A stretch of DNA of 64,000 nucleotides from Bradyrhizobium guangxiense (GTDB lineage: Bacteria; Pseudomonadota; Alphaproteobacteria; Rhizobiales; Xanthobacteraceae), in assembly GCF_004114915.1 (NCBI RefSeq), contig NZ_CP022219.1, forward strand, positions 6,416,501-6,480,500, read 5' to 3'. This document shows, piece after piece, positions 25,854 through 35,402 of this stretch. The notes beneath the pieces were generated by a model. The model saw nothing but the letters and a program-made list of their open reading frames with translations, was not told where the DNA came from and searched no databases. Each line of letters starts with the position of its first letter. Positions within the stretch are counted from its first letter, which is position 1. Position numbers and translations under genes: made by a program.

Positions 25854-28800
25854 TCAGGCCAGCACCTCCGGCTTCTTCCCCTCGTTCCGCCCTTCCGCCA
25901 GGTTCCGCACCACCACATAGAAGATCGGTGTGAACAACAGGCCGAACAGGGTGACGCCGATCATGCCGAAGAACACGGCAACGCCGCCCGCCTGCCGCAT
26001 TTCGGAGCCGGATCCCGTCGAGATCACCAGCGGCAGCACGCCGAGGATGAAGGCGAAGGAGGTCATCAGGATCGGCCGCAGGCGCAGGCGGCAGGCCTCG
26101 ATCACGGCCTCCAGCCGCGGCTTGCCTTCGTGCTCGATGTCGCGCGCGAATTCGACGATCAGGATCGCGTTCTTGGCCGCAAGCCCCACCAGCACGACGA
26201 AGCCGATCTGGGTGAGGATGTTGACGTCCTGCCCCATGATGCGGACACCAATGGTGGCGGCGAGCAGGCACATCGGCACGATCAGGATCACCGCGAACGG
26301 CAGCGTCCAGCTGCCATATTGCGCGGCGAGCACGAGATAGACGAACAGCACGCAGATCGGGAACACGTAGAGGCCGGCATTGCCGCCGGTGATCTGCTGG
26401 TAGGAGAGGTCAGTCCATTCAAAAGTGAAACCGCTCGGCAAGGTGTCGTCCGCCAGCTTCTTGATGGTGTTGAGCGCGGTGGTCGAGCTGGTGCCCGGCG
26501 CGGGCTCGCCCTGGAGCTCGGATGCGGCATAGAGATTGTAGCGCGCGACGCGGTCGGGACCCGACACGTCCCTGAACTCGACCACGCTGCCGAGCATCAC
26601 CATGTCGCCGGAGGCGTTGCGCGTGCGCAGGCGTGCGAGATCGCTCGGCTCTTTCCGGAACGGGAAATCGGCCTGCGCGGTGACGTGATAGGTGCGGCCG
26701 AACAGGTTGAAGTCGTTGACATAGGTCGATCCGAAATAGGTCTGGATCGTATCGTTGATGTTGGCGATCGGCACCCCGAGCTTCTGCGCCTTGGTGCGGT
26801 CGATGTCGACGAAGAGCTGCGGCGTGTTGGCCGAGAACGGGGAGAACACCGTGGGGCCGAGCAGCGACGGCGATTTGCGCGCCGCGGCGACTAGCTCGTC
26901 GGTTGCCGCGGCGAGCATCTCGGGCCCGCGGCCCTGGCGGTCCTGGATGCGGATGGTGAAGCCACCGCCGGTGCCGATGCCGGGCACGGCCGGCGGCGGA
27001 ATCACGATGATGAAGGCGCCCTGGATTGCGGCCAGGCGCTTGCGCAGCTCCACCGTGATCGCGTTGGCAGACAGCCCCTTCTTCAGCCGCGCCTCGGGCT
27101 CGTCGAACACCGGAAACAGCGCCGCGGCATTGCCGGCCTGCGTTCGTGTGGCGCCGGAGAAGCCGGCAAAGGCGGCGACGCGGACGATACCCGGCGTGTC
27201 CAGCGCGATCCGCTCGATCTCGCGCACGACCTCGGTGGTGCGCGCCAGCGAGGCCGCACCGGGCAATTGCACGGACACGATCACGTAGCCGCGATCCTGC
27301 GCCGGAATGAAGCCCTGCGGCGTGGTCCCAATCAACCAGCCGGCGCTGCCGATCAGCGCGACGTAGATCAGGATCATCACCACCGAATGCCGGATCACGA
27401 AATTGGCAAGGCCTGCATAACCGTGCGCCAGCCGGTCGAACACGCGGTTGAAGACCCCGGTGAAGGCACCCCACGCCCGCGCGATGAGGTTCCAGGCGGC
27501 GGGCGGCCGCTTCGCTTCATGCGGGGTGAGGATCAGCGAGGCCAGCGCCGGCGACAATGTTAGCGAGCAGAAGCAGGAGATCGCGGTCGCCACCGCAATG
27601 GTGACGGCGAATTGCTGGAAGAACTGTCCGGAAATACCACCGAGGAACGCGGTCGGCACGAACACCGCGCACAGCACCAGCGCGATCGAGACCAGCGCGC
27701 CGCCAACCTCCTCCATGGTCTTGAGCGCCGCATCGCGCCGACTGAGGCCGTGCTCGAGATGCCGCTCGACATTCTCGACCACGACGATGGCGTCGTCGAC
27801 CACGATACCGACGGCAAGGACGAGGCCGAACAAGGTGAGATTGTTGATGGAGAAGCCGAGCGCCGCCATCACCGCGAAGGTGCCGACCAGCGAGACCGGA
27901 ATCGCGATGATCGGAATGATCGCCGGCCGCCAGCCCTGCAGGAACACCAGCACGACCACGACCACGAGCAGCATGGCCTCATAGATCGTCTTGATCAGCT
28001 CGTGGACGGACTGCGCGATGAACTCGGTCGGATTGTAGCCGATATTGTAGTCGAGGCCTTTCGGGAAGCTCTGCTTGAGCCTCGTCATGGTGTCGGAGAT
28101 GTTGTTCGCCGTTGCCAGCGCGTTCGAGCCGGGCCGCTGCGTCACCAGCATCGCGACCGCGGATTTGCGCAGCAGGAAGCTGTTGGTGGAATAAGCGAGC
28201 GCGCCGAGCTCAATGCGGGCGACGTCGCGCAAGCGTACTGTGCGGCCGTCCGAGCCGGCCTTGATCAGGATGTCCTCGAACTGCTTCTGGTCTTTCAGTC
28301 GGCCGGTGAAAACCAGGTTCGGCTGAAAGGCGCGGTCCGCGATCGGCGGTTCGGCGATCTGGCCGCCGGCGATCTGCACGTTCTGGGCACGGATCGCGGC
28401 GAGCACCTCGGTCGAGGTCAGGCCGAGATTGGCGATCCGGTCAGGGTCGAGCCACAAGCGCATCGAGTAGTCGCGCGCGCCAAAAATCTGGATGTCGCCG
28501 ACGCCGTCGATGCGCAACAGCTGGTCGCGGACCTGGAGCAGCGCGTAGTTGGAGATGTAGAGCTGGTCGAAGGTGTCGTCGGGCGACAGCATGAACACGA
28601 CCATGAGGATGTCGGGCGAGTTCTTGCGGGTGACAACGCCGTTGCGCTGCACTTCGTCAGGCAATTGCGGCTGCGCAATCGCAACGCGGTTCTGCACCAG
28701 CACCTGGGCCTTGTCGAGGTCGGTGCCGAGCTTGAAGGTGACGGTGATGGTGAGCTGGCCGTTCGACGTCGCCTGGCTGTAGAGATACAGCATGTCCTCG

Positions 28801-29021
28801 ACGCCGTTGATCTGCTGCTCGATGGGAGCAGCGACCGTGTCGGACACGGTCTGCGCGGAGGCGCCCGGGTATTGGGTGGTGACGACGACGGTCGGCGGCA
28901 CCACTTGCGGATATTCGGAGACCGGCAACGTGGTGTAGGCGAGCGCGCCGACGATCAGGAGCACGATCGACAGCACCATCGCGAGGATGGGCTGGTTGAT
29001 GGAGAGGCGACCGAGATTCAT
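25854..29021 (-). CDS. RND efflux pump, inner-membrane subunit (HAE1 family)
   Basis: A 1055-residue AcrB/MexB-like proton-driven exporter, of normal family length. It begins MNLGRLSINQPILAMVLSIV (TM1). The proton-relay pair Asp409-Asp410 is in GIVVDDAIVVVENVERHLEH (TM4), and GGGFTIRIQDRQGRGPEML and VSVQLPGAAS belong to the periplasmic pore domains. The C-terminus ends in QAGGVAVFFGMIGVTLFGLL. The start codon overlaps the adaptor stop (ATGA), so this is an adaptor-pump operon. The outer-membrane TolC-type channel gene is not next to it. Substrates are probably drugs, dyes or plant phenolics. Confidence 0.96.
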   Translation of the reverse strand: MNLGRLSINQPILAMVLSIVLLIVGALAYTTLPVSEYPQVVPPTVVVTTQYPGASAQTVSDTVAAPIEQQINGVEDMLYLYSQATSNGQLTITVTFKLGTDLDKAQVLVQNRVAIAQPQLPDEVQRNGVVTRKNSPDILMVVFMLSPDDTFDQLYISNYALLQVRDQLLRIDGVGDIQIFGARDYSMRLWLDPDRIANLGLTSTEVLAAIRAQNVQIAGGQIAEPPIADRAFQPNLVFTGRLKDQKQFEDILIKAGSDGRTVRLRDVARIELGALAYSTNSFLLRKSAVAMLVTQRPGSNALATANNISDTMTRLKQSFPKGLDYNIGYNPTEFIAQSVHELIKTIYEAMLLVVVVVLVFLQGWRPAIIPIIAIPVSLVGTFAVMAALGFSINNLTLFGLVLAVGIVVDDAIVVVENVERHLEHGLSRRDAALKTMEEVGGALVSIALVLCAVFVPTAFLGGISGQFFQQFAVTIAVATAISCFCSLTLSPALASLILTPHEAKRPPAAWNLIARAWGAFTGVFNRVFDRLAHGYAGLANFVIRHSVVMILIYVALIGSAGWLIGTTPQGFIPAQDRGYVIVSVQLPGAASLARTTEVVREIERIALDTPGIVRVAAFAGFSGATRTQAGNAAALFPVFDEPEARLKKGLSANAITVELRKRLAAIQGAFIIVIPPPAVPGIGTGGGFTIRIQDRQGRGPEMLAAATDELVAAARKSPSLLGPTVFSPFSANTPQLFVDIDRTKAQKLGVPIANINDTIQTYFGSTYVNDFNLFGRTYHVTAQADFPFRKEPSDLARLRTRNASGDMVMLGSVVEFRDVSGPDRVARYNLYAASELQGEPAPGTSSTTALNTIKKLADDTLPSGFTFEWTDLSYQQITGGNAGLYVFPICVLFVYLVLAAQYGSWTLPFAVILIVPMCLLAATIGVRIMGQDVNILTQIGFVVLVGLAAKNAILIVEFARDIEHEGKPRLEAVIEACRLRLRPILMTSFAFILGVLPLVISTGSGSEMRQAGGVAVFFGMIGVTLFGLLFTPIFYVVVRNLAEGRNEGKKPEVLA

Positions 29022-30217
29022 GACTTGCCACCGGTCGGCGCCGTCTGGGGGGCAACCTTGGCGCCGACGCGGGCGCGCTGGATGCCATTGACGATGACGC
29101 GGTCGTCGGCCTTCAGACCCTCGCGGATCACGCGCAGGCCCTCGTCGAGCGGCCCGAGCACCACGGGGCGCGCCTCGACCGTGTCGTCGGGCTTCACCAC
29201 GAACACGATCTTGCGGGATTGGTCGGTCGCGATCGCGACGTCGGGAATCAAGAGCGCTTCGTAGGGCGCGCTGCCGATCAGGCGGACGCGGCCGAACTGG
29301 CCGGGCAGAATCGATAGGTCGGTGTTCTTGATCACAGCGCGGCTGCGCAGCGTACCGGTGGAGACGTCGAGGCGGTTGTCCAGGAAGTTGATAGTGCCTT
29401 CACGCGACGGCTTGGTTTCACCGGCGAGCGTCACCTGCACCGGGTTCGCGGTGTCGCGCGAGCTCGGGCGCTTACCTTCAAACCATAGCTTGCTGTATTT
29501 GATGAAGGTCGCCTCATCCATGTCGAAATAGATGTAGATCGGATCCAGCGCGACGATCGACGTGAGCAGCGTCGAGGTGCCGGTGTCGCTGCCCTGCACG
29601 AGATTGCCGGGGCTGACGAGATGGCGGCTGACGCGCCCCGTCAGTGGCGCCGTGACGTGGGTGAACTCGATATTGAGCCTGGCGGCTTTCAGCGCACCCT
29701 CGGCCTGCACCTCGGCGGCGTGCGCGGCCTGCAAGGCCTGACGCCGCTGATCGACGACCTGCTCGGAAACGGCGCTGGTCTGCACCAGGTTCAAGCCGCG
29801 ATCGAGCTCGCGCTTGGCAAGCTCCACCTTGGCCCGTGCATCCGAGAGCTGGCCTTCCGCCTGCGTCGCCACCGCCTCAAACGGACGCGGGTCGATCACG
29901 TAAAGCAGGTCGCCCTGATGGACGATGGCGCCGTCCTGGAATTCGACCGAGTTGACGAAGCCGCCGACGCGCGGGCGCACCTGCACCTCCTCGACGGCCT
30001 CGAAGCGGCCGGTGAACTCGTCCCAATCAGTGACGGTGCGCTTGACCGGCTGAGCCACGGTCACCGGCGCGGGCGGCGGCGCCGCCGCCTGCGAGGCCGG
30101 CTTGTCGCAACCGGTGAGCGCGAATGCCGCACTGAGTAGCGCGGCGATTGCGCCGCGTCGAACCGTAACGAAATCGTGCTTTTTGACATACTGCTCGCTT
30201 CCGTCCGGTCCGCTCAT
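29018..30217 (-). CDS. RND efflux periplasmic adaptor lipoprotein
   Basis: A 399-residue membrane fusion protein (AcrA/MexA type). A lipoprotein signal ends in FALTGC with Cys37 as the lipid anchor. It is followed by DEFTGRFEAVEEVQVRPRVG (barrel-sandwich start), an alpha-helical hairpin (about 115-170, QLSDARAKVELAKREL and onward) and FTHVTAPLTGRVSRHLVSPG. The C-terminus has VRLIGSAPYEALLIPDVAI. The start MSGPDGSEQY was chosen for GAGGACCTGGG just upstream; an ATG five codons earlier has no such site. The reading frame ends inside the pump gene start. It bridges the inner-membrane pump to an outer-membrane channel. Confidence 0.94.
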   Translation of the reverse strand: MSGPDGSEQYVKKHDFVTVRRGAIAALLSAAFALTGCDKPASQAAAPPPAPVTVAQPVKRTVTDWDEFTGRFEAVEEVQVRPRVGGFVNSVEFQDGAIVHQGDLLYVIDPRPFEAVATQAEGQLSDARAKVELAKRELDRGLNLVQTSAVSEQVVDQRRQALQAAHAAEVQAEGALKAARLNIEFTHVTAPLTGRVSRHLVSPGNLVQGSDTGTSTLLTSIVALDPIYIYFDMDEATFIKYSKLWFEGKRPSSRDTANPVQVTLAGETKPSREGTINFLDNRLDVSTGTLRSRAVIKNTDLSILPGQFGRVRLIGSAPYEALLIPDVAIATDQSRKIVFVVKPDDTVEARPVVLGPLDEGLRVIREGLKADDRVIVNGIQRARVGAKVAPQTAPTGGKS

Positions 30218-30470
30218 CCCAGGTCCTCGCATAAAAGCCGCAGAAAAAGCAGGGTACGCCTCTACCTGCGGGCGCCACAAGATGGGAGGCCGAGATGAAC
30301 TCTTCAAGACCGCGATGTGCGCAATGCTCAGATCACCGCCCTGGCCGGATGGCGGGTTGACACGCAGATGGCCGGCTTCACACGCGGCGATCAGCGGGCG
30401 GACTGCGAATGGAATTCTTCGCCGGGCTCATGAATGGAGACGGCAAGATGTCTGCGGCGCGATCGGTGTC

Positions 30471-30715
30471 ACCCTCCCTTGGAGGCAGAGCAATCGCATA
30501 TGGCTCTTTGCGCGAGCCGAGCGCGCGCCTCGTCCTTCGAGACGACCGCTTCGCGGTCTCCTCAGGATGAGGCTGAGCGGCATCGGAGCCCGTTGAAACC
30601 AGCGAAACGCACTCGATCCTCATCCTGAGGGCCCGCCAACGGCGGGCGTCTCGAAGGATGGCCACAGGCGATATCACTCCCATATGCGATAGCCCTGGCC
30701 CCTCCAGGGGAGGGT
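30471..30715. repeat. 245-bp nested palindrome in the gap 30218-30807
   Basis: The 590-base gap between the RND adaptor and the iron-ADH-like gene has no convincing gene. Its main feature is this element. Outer arms are ACCCTCCCTTGGAGG with ATCGCATATGG on the left (30471-30503), and CCATATGCGAT with CCTCCAGGGGAGGGT on the right (30680-30715). The 11-base ATCGCATATGG/CCATATGCGAT part is perfect. Inside lies a second inverted repeat: GTCCTTCGAGAC and CCTCAGGATGAGG on the left, CTCATCCTGAGG and GTCTCGAAGGAT on the right. The first 250 bases of the gap (30218-30470) hold nothing I can name. Confidence 0.85.
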
Positions 30716-30807
30716 AAAAGGGCCAGCGTCTTCGCACATGACGGGGGGCGGCGGCTCGGCTAGGCTATCCCGACAAGAACAAGACGAATTGTCCGGGGAG
30801 GACAGGC

Positions 30808-31962
30808 GTGCACCAGGGACGTGTCGTTTTCGCTGCCATCGAGGAGGTCGTGTTCGGCCATCCTGCGGCCGGCGCCATTGCCGCGCAGATGGACAGGCTG
30901 GGAGCGCGCCGCGCTTTCCTGATGGTCTCCGGCACGCTCAACCGGCAGACCGACGAAATCGAGAAGATCAAGCAAGCGCTTGGCTCCCGCTGCGCCGACC
31001 TGTTCGACGCCATGCCGGCGCACACACCGCGCGAGGCGGTGATCGCGGCCACCCGTGCGGCGCGCGAGGCGAATGCCGACCTGATCGTCACGGTGGGCGG
31101 CGGCTCGATCACCGACGGTGCCAAGGCGGTGCAGCTTTGCCTCGCCAATGGCATCACCGACATCGACGGCATCGATCGCATCCGTGTCCACAAGGGCGTC
31201 GCGCCCGAGATGACCGCGCCGACGGTGCGCCAGGTCAGCGTCCCCACCACCATCGCGGGCGGCGAGTTCAGCGCGGTCGCCGGGGTCACCGACCGAGCCG
31301 CGCATGTGAAGCAGATGCTGCGGCATCCGCTGGCCGTGCCGCGCGCGACCATCCTCGATCCCGCCATCACGGTGCACACGCCGGAATGGCTGTTCCTGTC
31401 GACCGGCATCCGCGCCGTCGACCATTGCGTCGAGGCGATCTGCTCGCGCGAGACGCATCCTTATGCCGATGCGCAATCGGTCAAAGGCCTCGCCATACTC
31501 GCCGACGCGCTGCCGCGGGTGAAGGCCGCCCCTGCCGATCTCGACGCGCGGATGGACGCGCAGATCGGCACCTGGCTGTCGATGGGCGCGCTCGCCGCCG
31601 GCGTGCCGATGGGCGCGAGCCACGGCATCGGCTACGTGCTGGGCGCGGCCTTCGACGTGCCGCACGGCTACACCTCCTGCGTCATGCTGCCGGCGGTGAT
31701 GCGCTGGAATGCGCGCGACAATGCCGAACGGCAGATGATCGTCGCGGCCGCGATGGGCTATCCCGGCCACGATGCTGCCGACGTGCTGGATGCCTTCATC
31801 CGCTCGCTCGGCATGCCGCGCAGCCTTGCCGACGTCCGCGTCGGGCCGGAGCATTTCGAGACGATCGCCGAACAGGCGATGCGCACCAACTGGATCCCGC
31901 GCAATCCGCGCAAGATCGAGGGTCCCGCCGAGTTGCGCGAAATCCTGCTTCTCGCCGCATGA
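30808..31962 (+). CDS. Iron-containing alcohol dehydrogenase/maleylacetate reductase-like protein
   Basis: A 384-residue oxidoreductase. The N-terminal nucleotide domain has TVGGGSITDGAKAV (GGGS at 97-100), and PTTIAGGEFSAVAGVTD matches the PTT.AGSE motif of maleylacetate reductases. In the helical domain the expected GMDALxH motif reads GIRAVDHCVEA, so Arg202 stands where iron-ADHs have a metal-binding Asp. His206, His272 (SHGIG) and His286 (VPHGY) are kept. Loss of that Asp is known for metal-free maleylacetate reductases, which have Asn there. It starts at GTG after GGGGAGGACAGG. The next gene, an acyl-CoA synthetase, begins 17 bases after its stop. Confidence 0.85.
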   Translation: MHQGRVVFAAIEEVVFGHPAAGAIAAQMDRLGARRAFLMVSGTLNRQTDEIEKIKQALGSRCADLFDAMPAHTPREAVIAATRAAREANADLIVTVGGGSITDGAKAVQLCLANGITDIDGIDRIRVHKGVAPEMTAPTVRQVSVPTTIAGGEFSAVAGVTDRAAHVKQMLRHPLAVPRATILDPAITVHTPEWLFLSTGIRAVDHCVEAICSRETHPYADAQSVKGLAILADALPRVKAAPADLDARMDAQIGTWLSMGALAAGVPMGASHGIGYVLGAAFDVPHGYTSCVMLPAVMRWNARDNAERQMIVAAAMGYPGHDAADVLDAFIRSLGMPRSLADVRVGPEHFETIAEQAMRTNWIPRNPRKIEGPAELREILLLAA

Positions 31963-31979
31963 TCCAAGCCGGAGGATAG

Positions 31980-33530
31980 ATGTACACTGGTCACCATGCC
32001 CGCCTGCGCCCGCTGCAGCCCGCCTTCATCATGGCGTCGACCGGCGAGGCCGTCACCTATCGCGAGCTCGAGGCGCGCAGCAACCGCCTGGCGCACCTGT
32101 TCCGCAAGCACGGCTTGAAGCGGCTCCACCACTATTCGATCTTCATGGAGAACAATTCGCGCTATCTGGAGGCCTGCGGCGCCGGCGAGCGCTCCGGGCT
32201 GTACTACACCTGCATCAACTCCTTCCTGACGCCGGGTGAGCTCGCCTATCTGCTCGTCAACAGCCAGTCGAAGATCCTGATCACGTCGATGGCCAAGCTC
32301 GACATTGCACGCGAGGCGATCCAGGCCTGCCCCGAGATCAAGCTCTGCATTGTTGCCGACGGCCCGGGAGAGAGCGAGCGCATCGTCGGGCTTGCGGACG
32401 TGACCGCTGGTCTGCCGACGACACCGATCGCGGACGAATGGCTCGGCACCGCCATGCTCTATTCGTCCGGCACAACGGGACGGCCGAAAGGCATCCTGCG
32501 GCCGCTGCCGGAGGAGCCGCCGAAGCACAATCTGCCGCTGTTCGATTTTCTGACCAAGCTCTGGCACTACCGCGAGGGCATGGTCTACCTCTCGCCGGCC
32601 CCGCTCTATCATTCCGCGCCGCAGGCTGCCGTGAACCTCACGATCCGCATGGGCGGCACCGTGATCATCATGGAGAGCTTCGATCCAGAACGATACCTGC
32701 AACTGGTGCAGCAATGGGGCATCACCCACACCCAGCTGGTGCCGACGATGTTCTCGCGCATGCTGAAGCTGCCGGAGGAGGTCCGCAAGCGCTACGACCT
32801 GTCGTCGCTGGAGATCGCGATACACGCCGCCGCGCCCTGCCCCGCTCTGGTCAAGGACGACATGATCGAATGGTGGGGACCCATCATTCACGAATATTAC
32901 GGCGCGACCGAAGGCCTCGGCTTCACCGCCTGCAACAGCGAGGAATGGCTGAGCCATCGTGGCACCGTCGGCAAGGTGCTGCTCGGCGACCTCCACATTC
33001 TCGACGAGAACATGCGGGAGTGCCCGATCGGCACGCCCGGCCAGGTCTGGTTCAAGACGGGATCGCCGTTCGAATATTTCAACGATCCGGAGAAGACCAA
33101 GGAAGCGCGCTCGGCCGACGGCAGCATGAGCACGGTCGGCGACGTCGGCTATGTCGACGCCGATCGCTTCCTTTATCTCACTGACCGCGCGACCTTCATG
33201 ATCATCTCCGGCGGGGTGAACATCTATCCGCAGGAATGCGAAAATCTCCTGATCACCCATCCGAAGGTCGCCGACGCCGCCGTGTTCGGCGTGCCCAATG
33301 CCGATCTCGGCGAGGAAGTGAAGGCGGTGGTGCAGCCGATGCCGGGCGTCGTGCCGGGGCCGGCTCTCGCCGAAGAGCTGATCGCGTTCTGCGCGAAATC
33401 GCTATCGCGGCAGAAGGTGCCGCGCTCGGTCGATTTCGAGAAGGAATTGCCAAGGCTGCCGACCGGGAAGCTGTACAAGCGCCTGCTGCGGGACCGGTAC
33501 TGGGGGAACAAGGCGTCGCGCATCGTGTGA
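31980..33530 (+). CDS. Acyl-CoA synthetase (AMP-forming)
   Basis: A 516-residue member of the ANL superfamily that activates a carboxylic acid to its CoA thioester using ATP. Motifs: P-loop-like SSGTTGRPKG (162-171), EYYGATEGLGF, TVGDVGYVDADRFLYLTDRA and the catalytic-lysine end LPRLPTGKLYKRLLRD. The segment after the P-loop (EEPPKHNLPLFDFLTKLWHY) is longer than usual. It is probably in one operon with the preceding dehydrogenase (17-base gap), and lies upstream of a peptide-type ABC importer 233 bases away. The acid used is not known. Confidence 0.92.
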   Translation: MYTGHHARLRPLQPAFIMASTGEAVTYRELEARSNRLAHLFRKHGLKRLHHYSIFMENNSRYLEACGAGERSGLYYTCINSFLTPGELAYLLVNSQSKILITSMAKLDIAREAIQACPEIKLCIVADGPGESERIVGLADVTAGLPTTPIADEWLGTAMLYSSGTTGRPKGILRPLPEEPPKHNLPLFDFLTKLWHYREGMVYLSPAPLYHSAPQAAVNLTIRMGGTVIIMESFDPERYLQLVQQWGITHTQLVPTMFSRMLKLPEEVRKRYDLSSLEIAIHAAAPCPALVKDDMIEWWGPIIHEYYGATEGLGFTACNSEEWLSHRGTVGKVLLGDLHILDENMRECPIGTPGQVWFKTGSPFEYFNDPEKTKEARSADGSMSTVGDVGYVDADRFLYLTDRATFMIISGGVNIYPQECENLLITHPKVADAAVFGVPNADLGEEVKAVVQPMPGVVPGPALAEELIAFCAKSLSRQKVPRSVDFEKELPRLPTGKLYKRLLRDRYWGNKASRIV

Positions 33531-33763
33531 AGGGCGTAGCGACGCCGGAATTTGTTGATACGATTGCGCGCAACATCTGCACAACCAGCAGAGGAACATT
33601 TCTTCGCACCTGCACTCTCTCATTGTGAGACATGAACGCTCCGCGACCTTCCGTCATCCGAATTGTCGAGGTGGCGTGCGGACTTACCGGTTGCCTCCCT
33701 CAACTTGCGTGCTATCGTTGCGGCAAACAGGCCGCAAAAGGCCGATGTCCAGGGAGGATGAGC

Positions 33764-35362
33764 ATGCGGAGCGTGTGGGCGCTCGCCGCAATGGCGACGC
33801 TATCTGTGCTGACGGCCTCAACCACCACGCTCGCCGGCGAGCCCAAGCAGGGCGGAACCTTGCGGATGTATCACCGCGACAGTCCGGCAAACGCCTCGAT
33901 CCTCGAAGGCGCGACCTATTCGGTCAACGTGCCGTTCATGGGGGTCTTCAACAATCTCGTCATCTACGACCAGCACATCGCGCAGAACAGTCCTGACACC
34001 CTCAGGCCCGAGCTGGCCGAAAGCTGGTCCTGGAGCGGCGACAACAAGAAGCTGACGTTCAAGCTGCGCCAGGGTGTCAAATGGCACGACGGCAAGCCGT
34101 TCACATCGGCCGACGTCAAGTGCTCCTTCGATCTGCTGATGGGCAAATCGCAGCAGAAGCTGCGGCAGAATCCGCGCAAGGCCTGGTACAGTGAAGTCAA
34201 CGAGATCACGACGAACGGCGATTTCGAGGTTTCCTTCGACCTGAAGCGGCCGCAGCCCTCGCTGCTGGCGATGCTCGCGTCCGGCTATACGCCGGTCTAT
34301 CCCTGTCACGTCTCGCCGGCGGACATGCGCACCCATCCGATCGGGACCGGACCGTTCAAGTTCGTCGAGTTCAAGGCCAACGAATCGATCAAGCTGACGC
34401 GAAATCCGGACTACTGGAAGAAGGGGCTGCCTTATCTCGACGGCATCGAATACACCATCATCACGAACCGCTCGACCGCGATTCTCGCCTTCGTCGCCGG
34501 CAAGTTCGACATGACCTTCCCGACGCACATCACGATCCCGCTGCTGAAGGACATCAAGTCGCAGGCGCCGAACGCGACCTGCGTCGTCGAGCCGACCAAC
34601 GTTTCGACCAACATCATCGTCAATTCGACCTCCGCGCCGTTCGACAACATCGATATCCGCCGGGCCATGTCGCTCGCACTCGACCGCAAAGCCTTCGTCG
34701 ACATCCTGTTCGAAGGCAAAGCCGATATCGGCGGCACCATGCTGCCACCGCCTCAGGGCATCTGGGGCATGCCCAAGGACAAGCTGGAGACCATCCCGGG
34801 CTACGGTCCGAACGTGAATGCGAACCGCGAGGAGGCAAAGAAGCTGATGCAGAAGGCGGGCTACGGCCCCGACAAGCATCTCGCCGTGAAAGTCTCGACA
34901 CGCAACATCGCGGAATATCGCGCCCCCGCCGTGATCCTGATCGACCAGCTCAAGAGCATCTATATCGATGGCGAGCTCGACGTCGTGGAGACCGCGAACT
35001 GGTTCCCGAAAGTCGCGCGCAAGGACTACATGCTCGGCCTCAATCTGACCGGCAACTCCGTCGACGATCCCGACCAGTCCTTCTACGAGAACTATTCCTG
35101 CGGCTCGGAACGGAACTACACCAATTACTGCAACAAGGAGATCGAGAAGCTGTTCGACGTGCAGTCGCAGGAGACGGACATTGCCAAGCGCAAGCCGCTG
35201 GTGTGGGACATCGACAAGAAGCTGCAGGAGGACGTCGCCCGCCCCATCATCTTCCATGCACGGGCCGGCACGTGCTGGCAGCCCTATGTCAAGGGCGTCA
35301 CGATCATGTCGAACAGCTCCTACAACGGCTTTCGCTACGAGGACGTGTGGCTCGACAAGTAA
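33764..35362 (+). CDS. ABC transporter substrate-binding protein (peptide/nickel type, family 5)
   Basis: A 532-residue periplasmic binding protein of the SBP_bac_5 (DppA/OppA) family. A signal peptide covers residues 1-24 (MRSVWALAAMATLSVLTAST). GGTLRMYHRDSPAN opens the mature protein, and LRPELAESWSWSGDNKKLTF with LRQGVKWHDGKPFTSADVK is the family signature. AGGGAGG at 33751-33757 is 6 bases before ATG 33764, so MRSVW is preferred over MSMRSVW, whose ATG abuts the ribosome site. It is the first gene of the complete importer that runs to 39243. The ligand may be an oligopeptide or another organic solute; the dehydrogenase and CoA ligase upstream hint at a carboxylic acid. Confidence 0.94.
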   Translation: MRSVWALAAMATLSVLTASTTTLAGEPKQGGTLRMYHRDSPANASILEGATYSVNVPFMGVFNNLVIYDQHIAQNSPDTLRPELAESWSWSGDNKKLTFKLRQGVKWHDGKPFTSADVKCSFDLLMGKSQQKLRQNPRKAWYSEVNEITTNGDFEVSFDLKRPQPSLLAMLASGYTPVYPCHVSPADMRTHPIGTGPFKFVEFKANESIKLTRNPDYWKKGLPYLDGIEYTIITNRSTAILAFVAGKFDMTFPTHITIPLLKDIKSQAPNATCVVEPTNVSTNIIVNSTSAPFDNIDIRRAMSLALDRKAFVDILFEGKADIGGTMLPPPQGIWGMPKDKLETIPGYGPNVNANREEAKKLMQKAGYGPDKHLAVKVSTRNIAEYRAPAVILIDQLKSIYIDGELDVVETANWFPKVARKDYMLGLNLTGNSVDDPDQSFYENYSCGSERNYTNYCNKEIEKLFDVQSQETDIAKRKPLVWDIDKKLQEDVARPIIFHARAGTCWQPYVKGVTIMSNSSYNGFRYEDVWLDK

Positions 35363-35402
35363 CCTGCCTGGCTGAAGACTAGCGGCTCGCGGAGGGCGAA
35401 GG

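Noticed and set aside
30738..31979. 413-codon frame overlapping the iron-ADH-like gene in another frame
   Set aside because: Arg- and Gly-rich noise translation; the GTG-started frame at 30808 has full family motifs and a good ribosome site.
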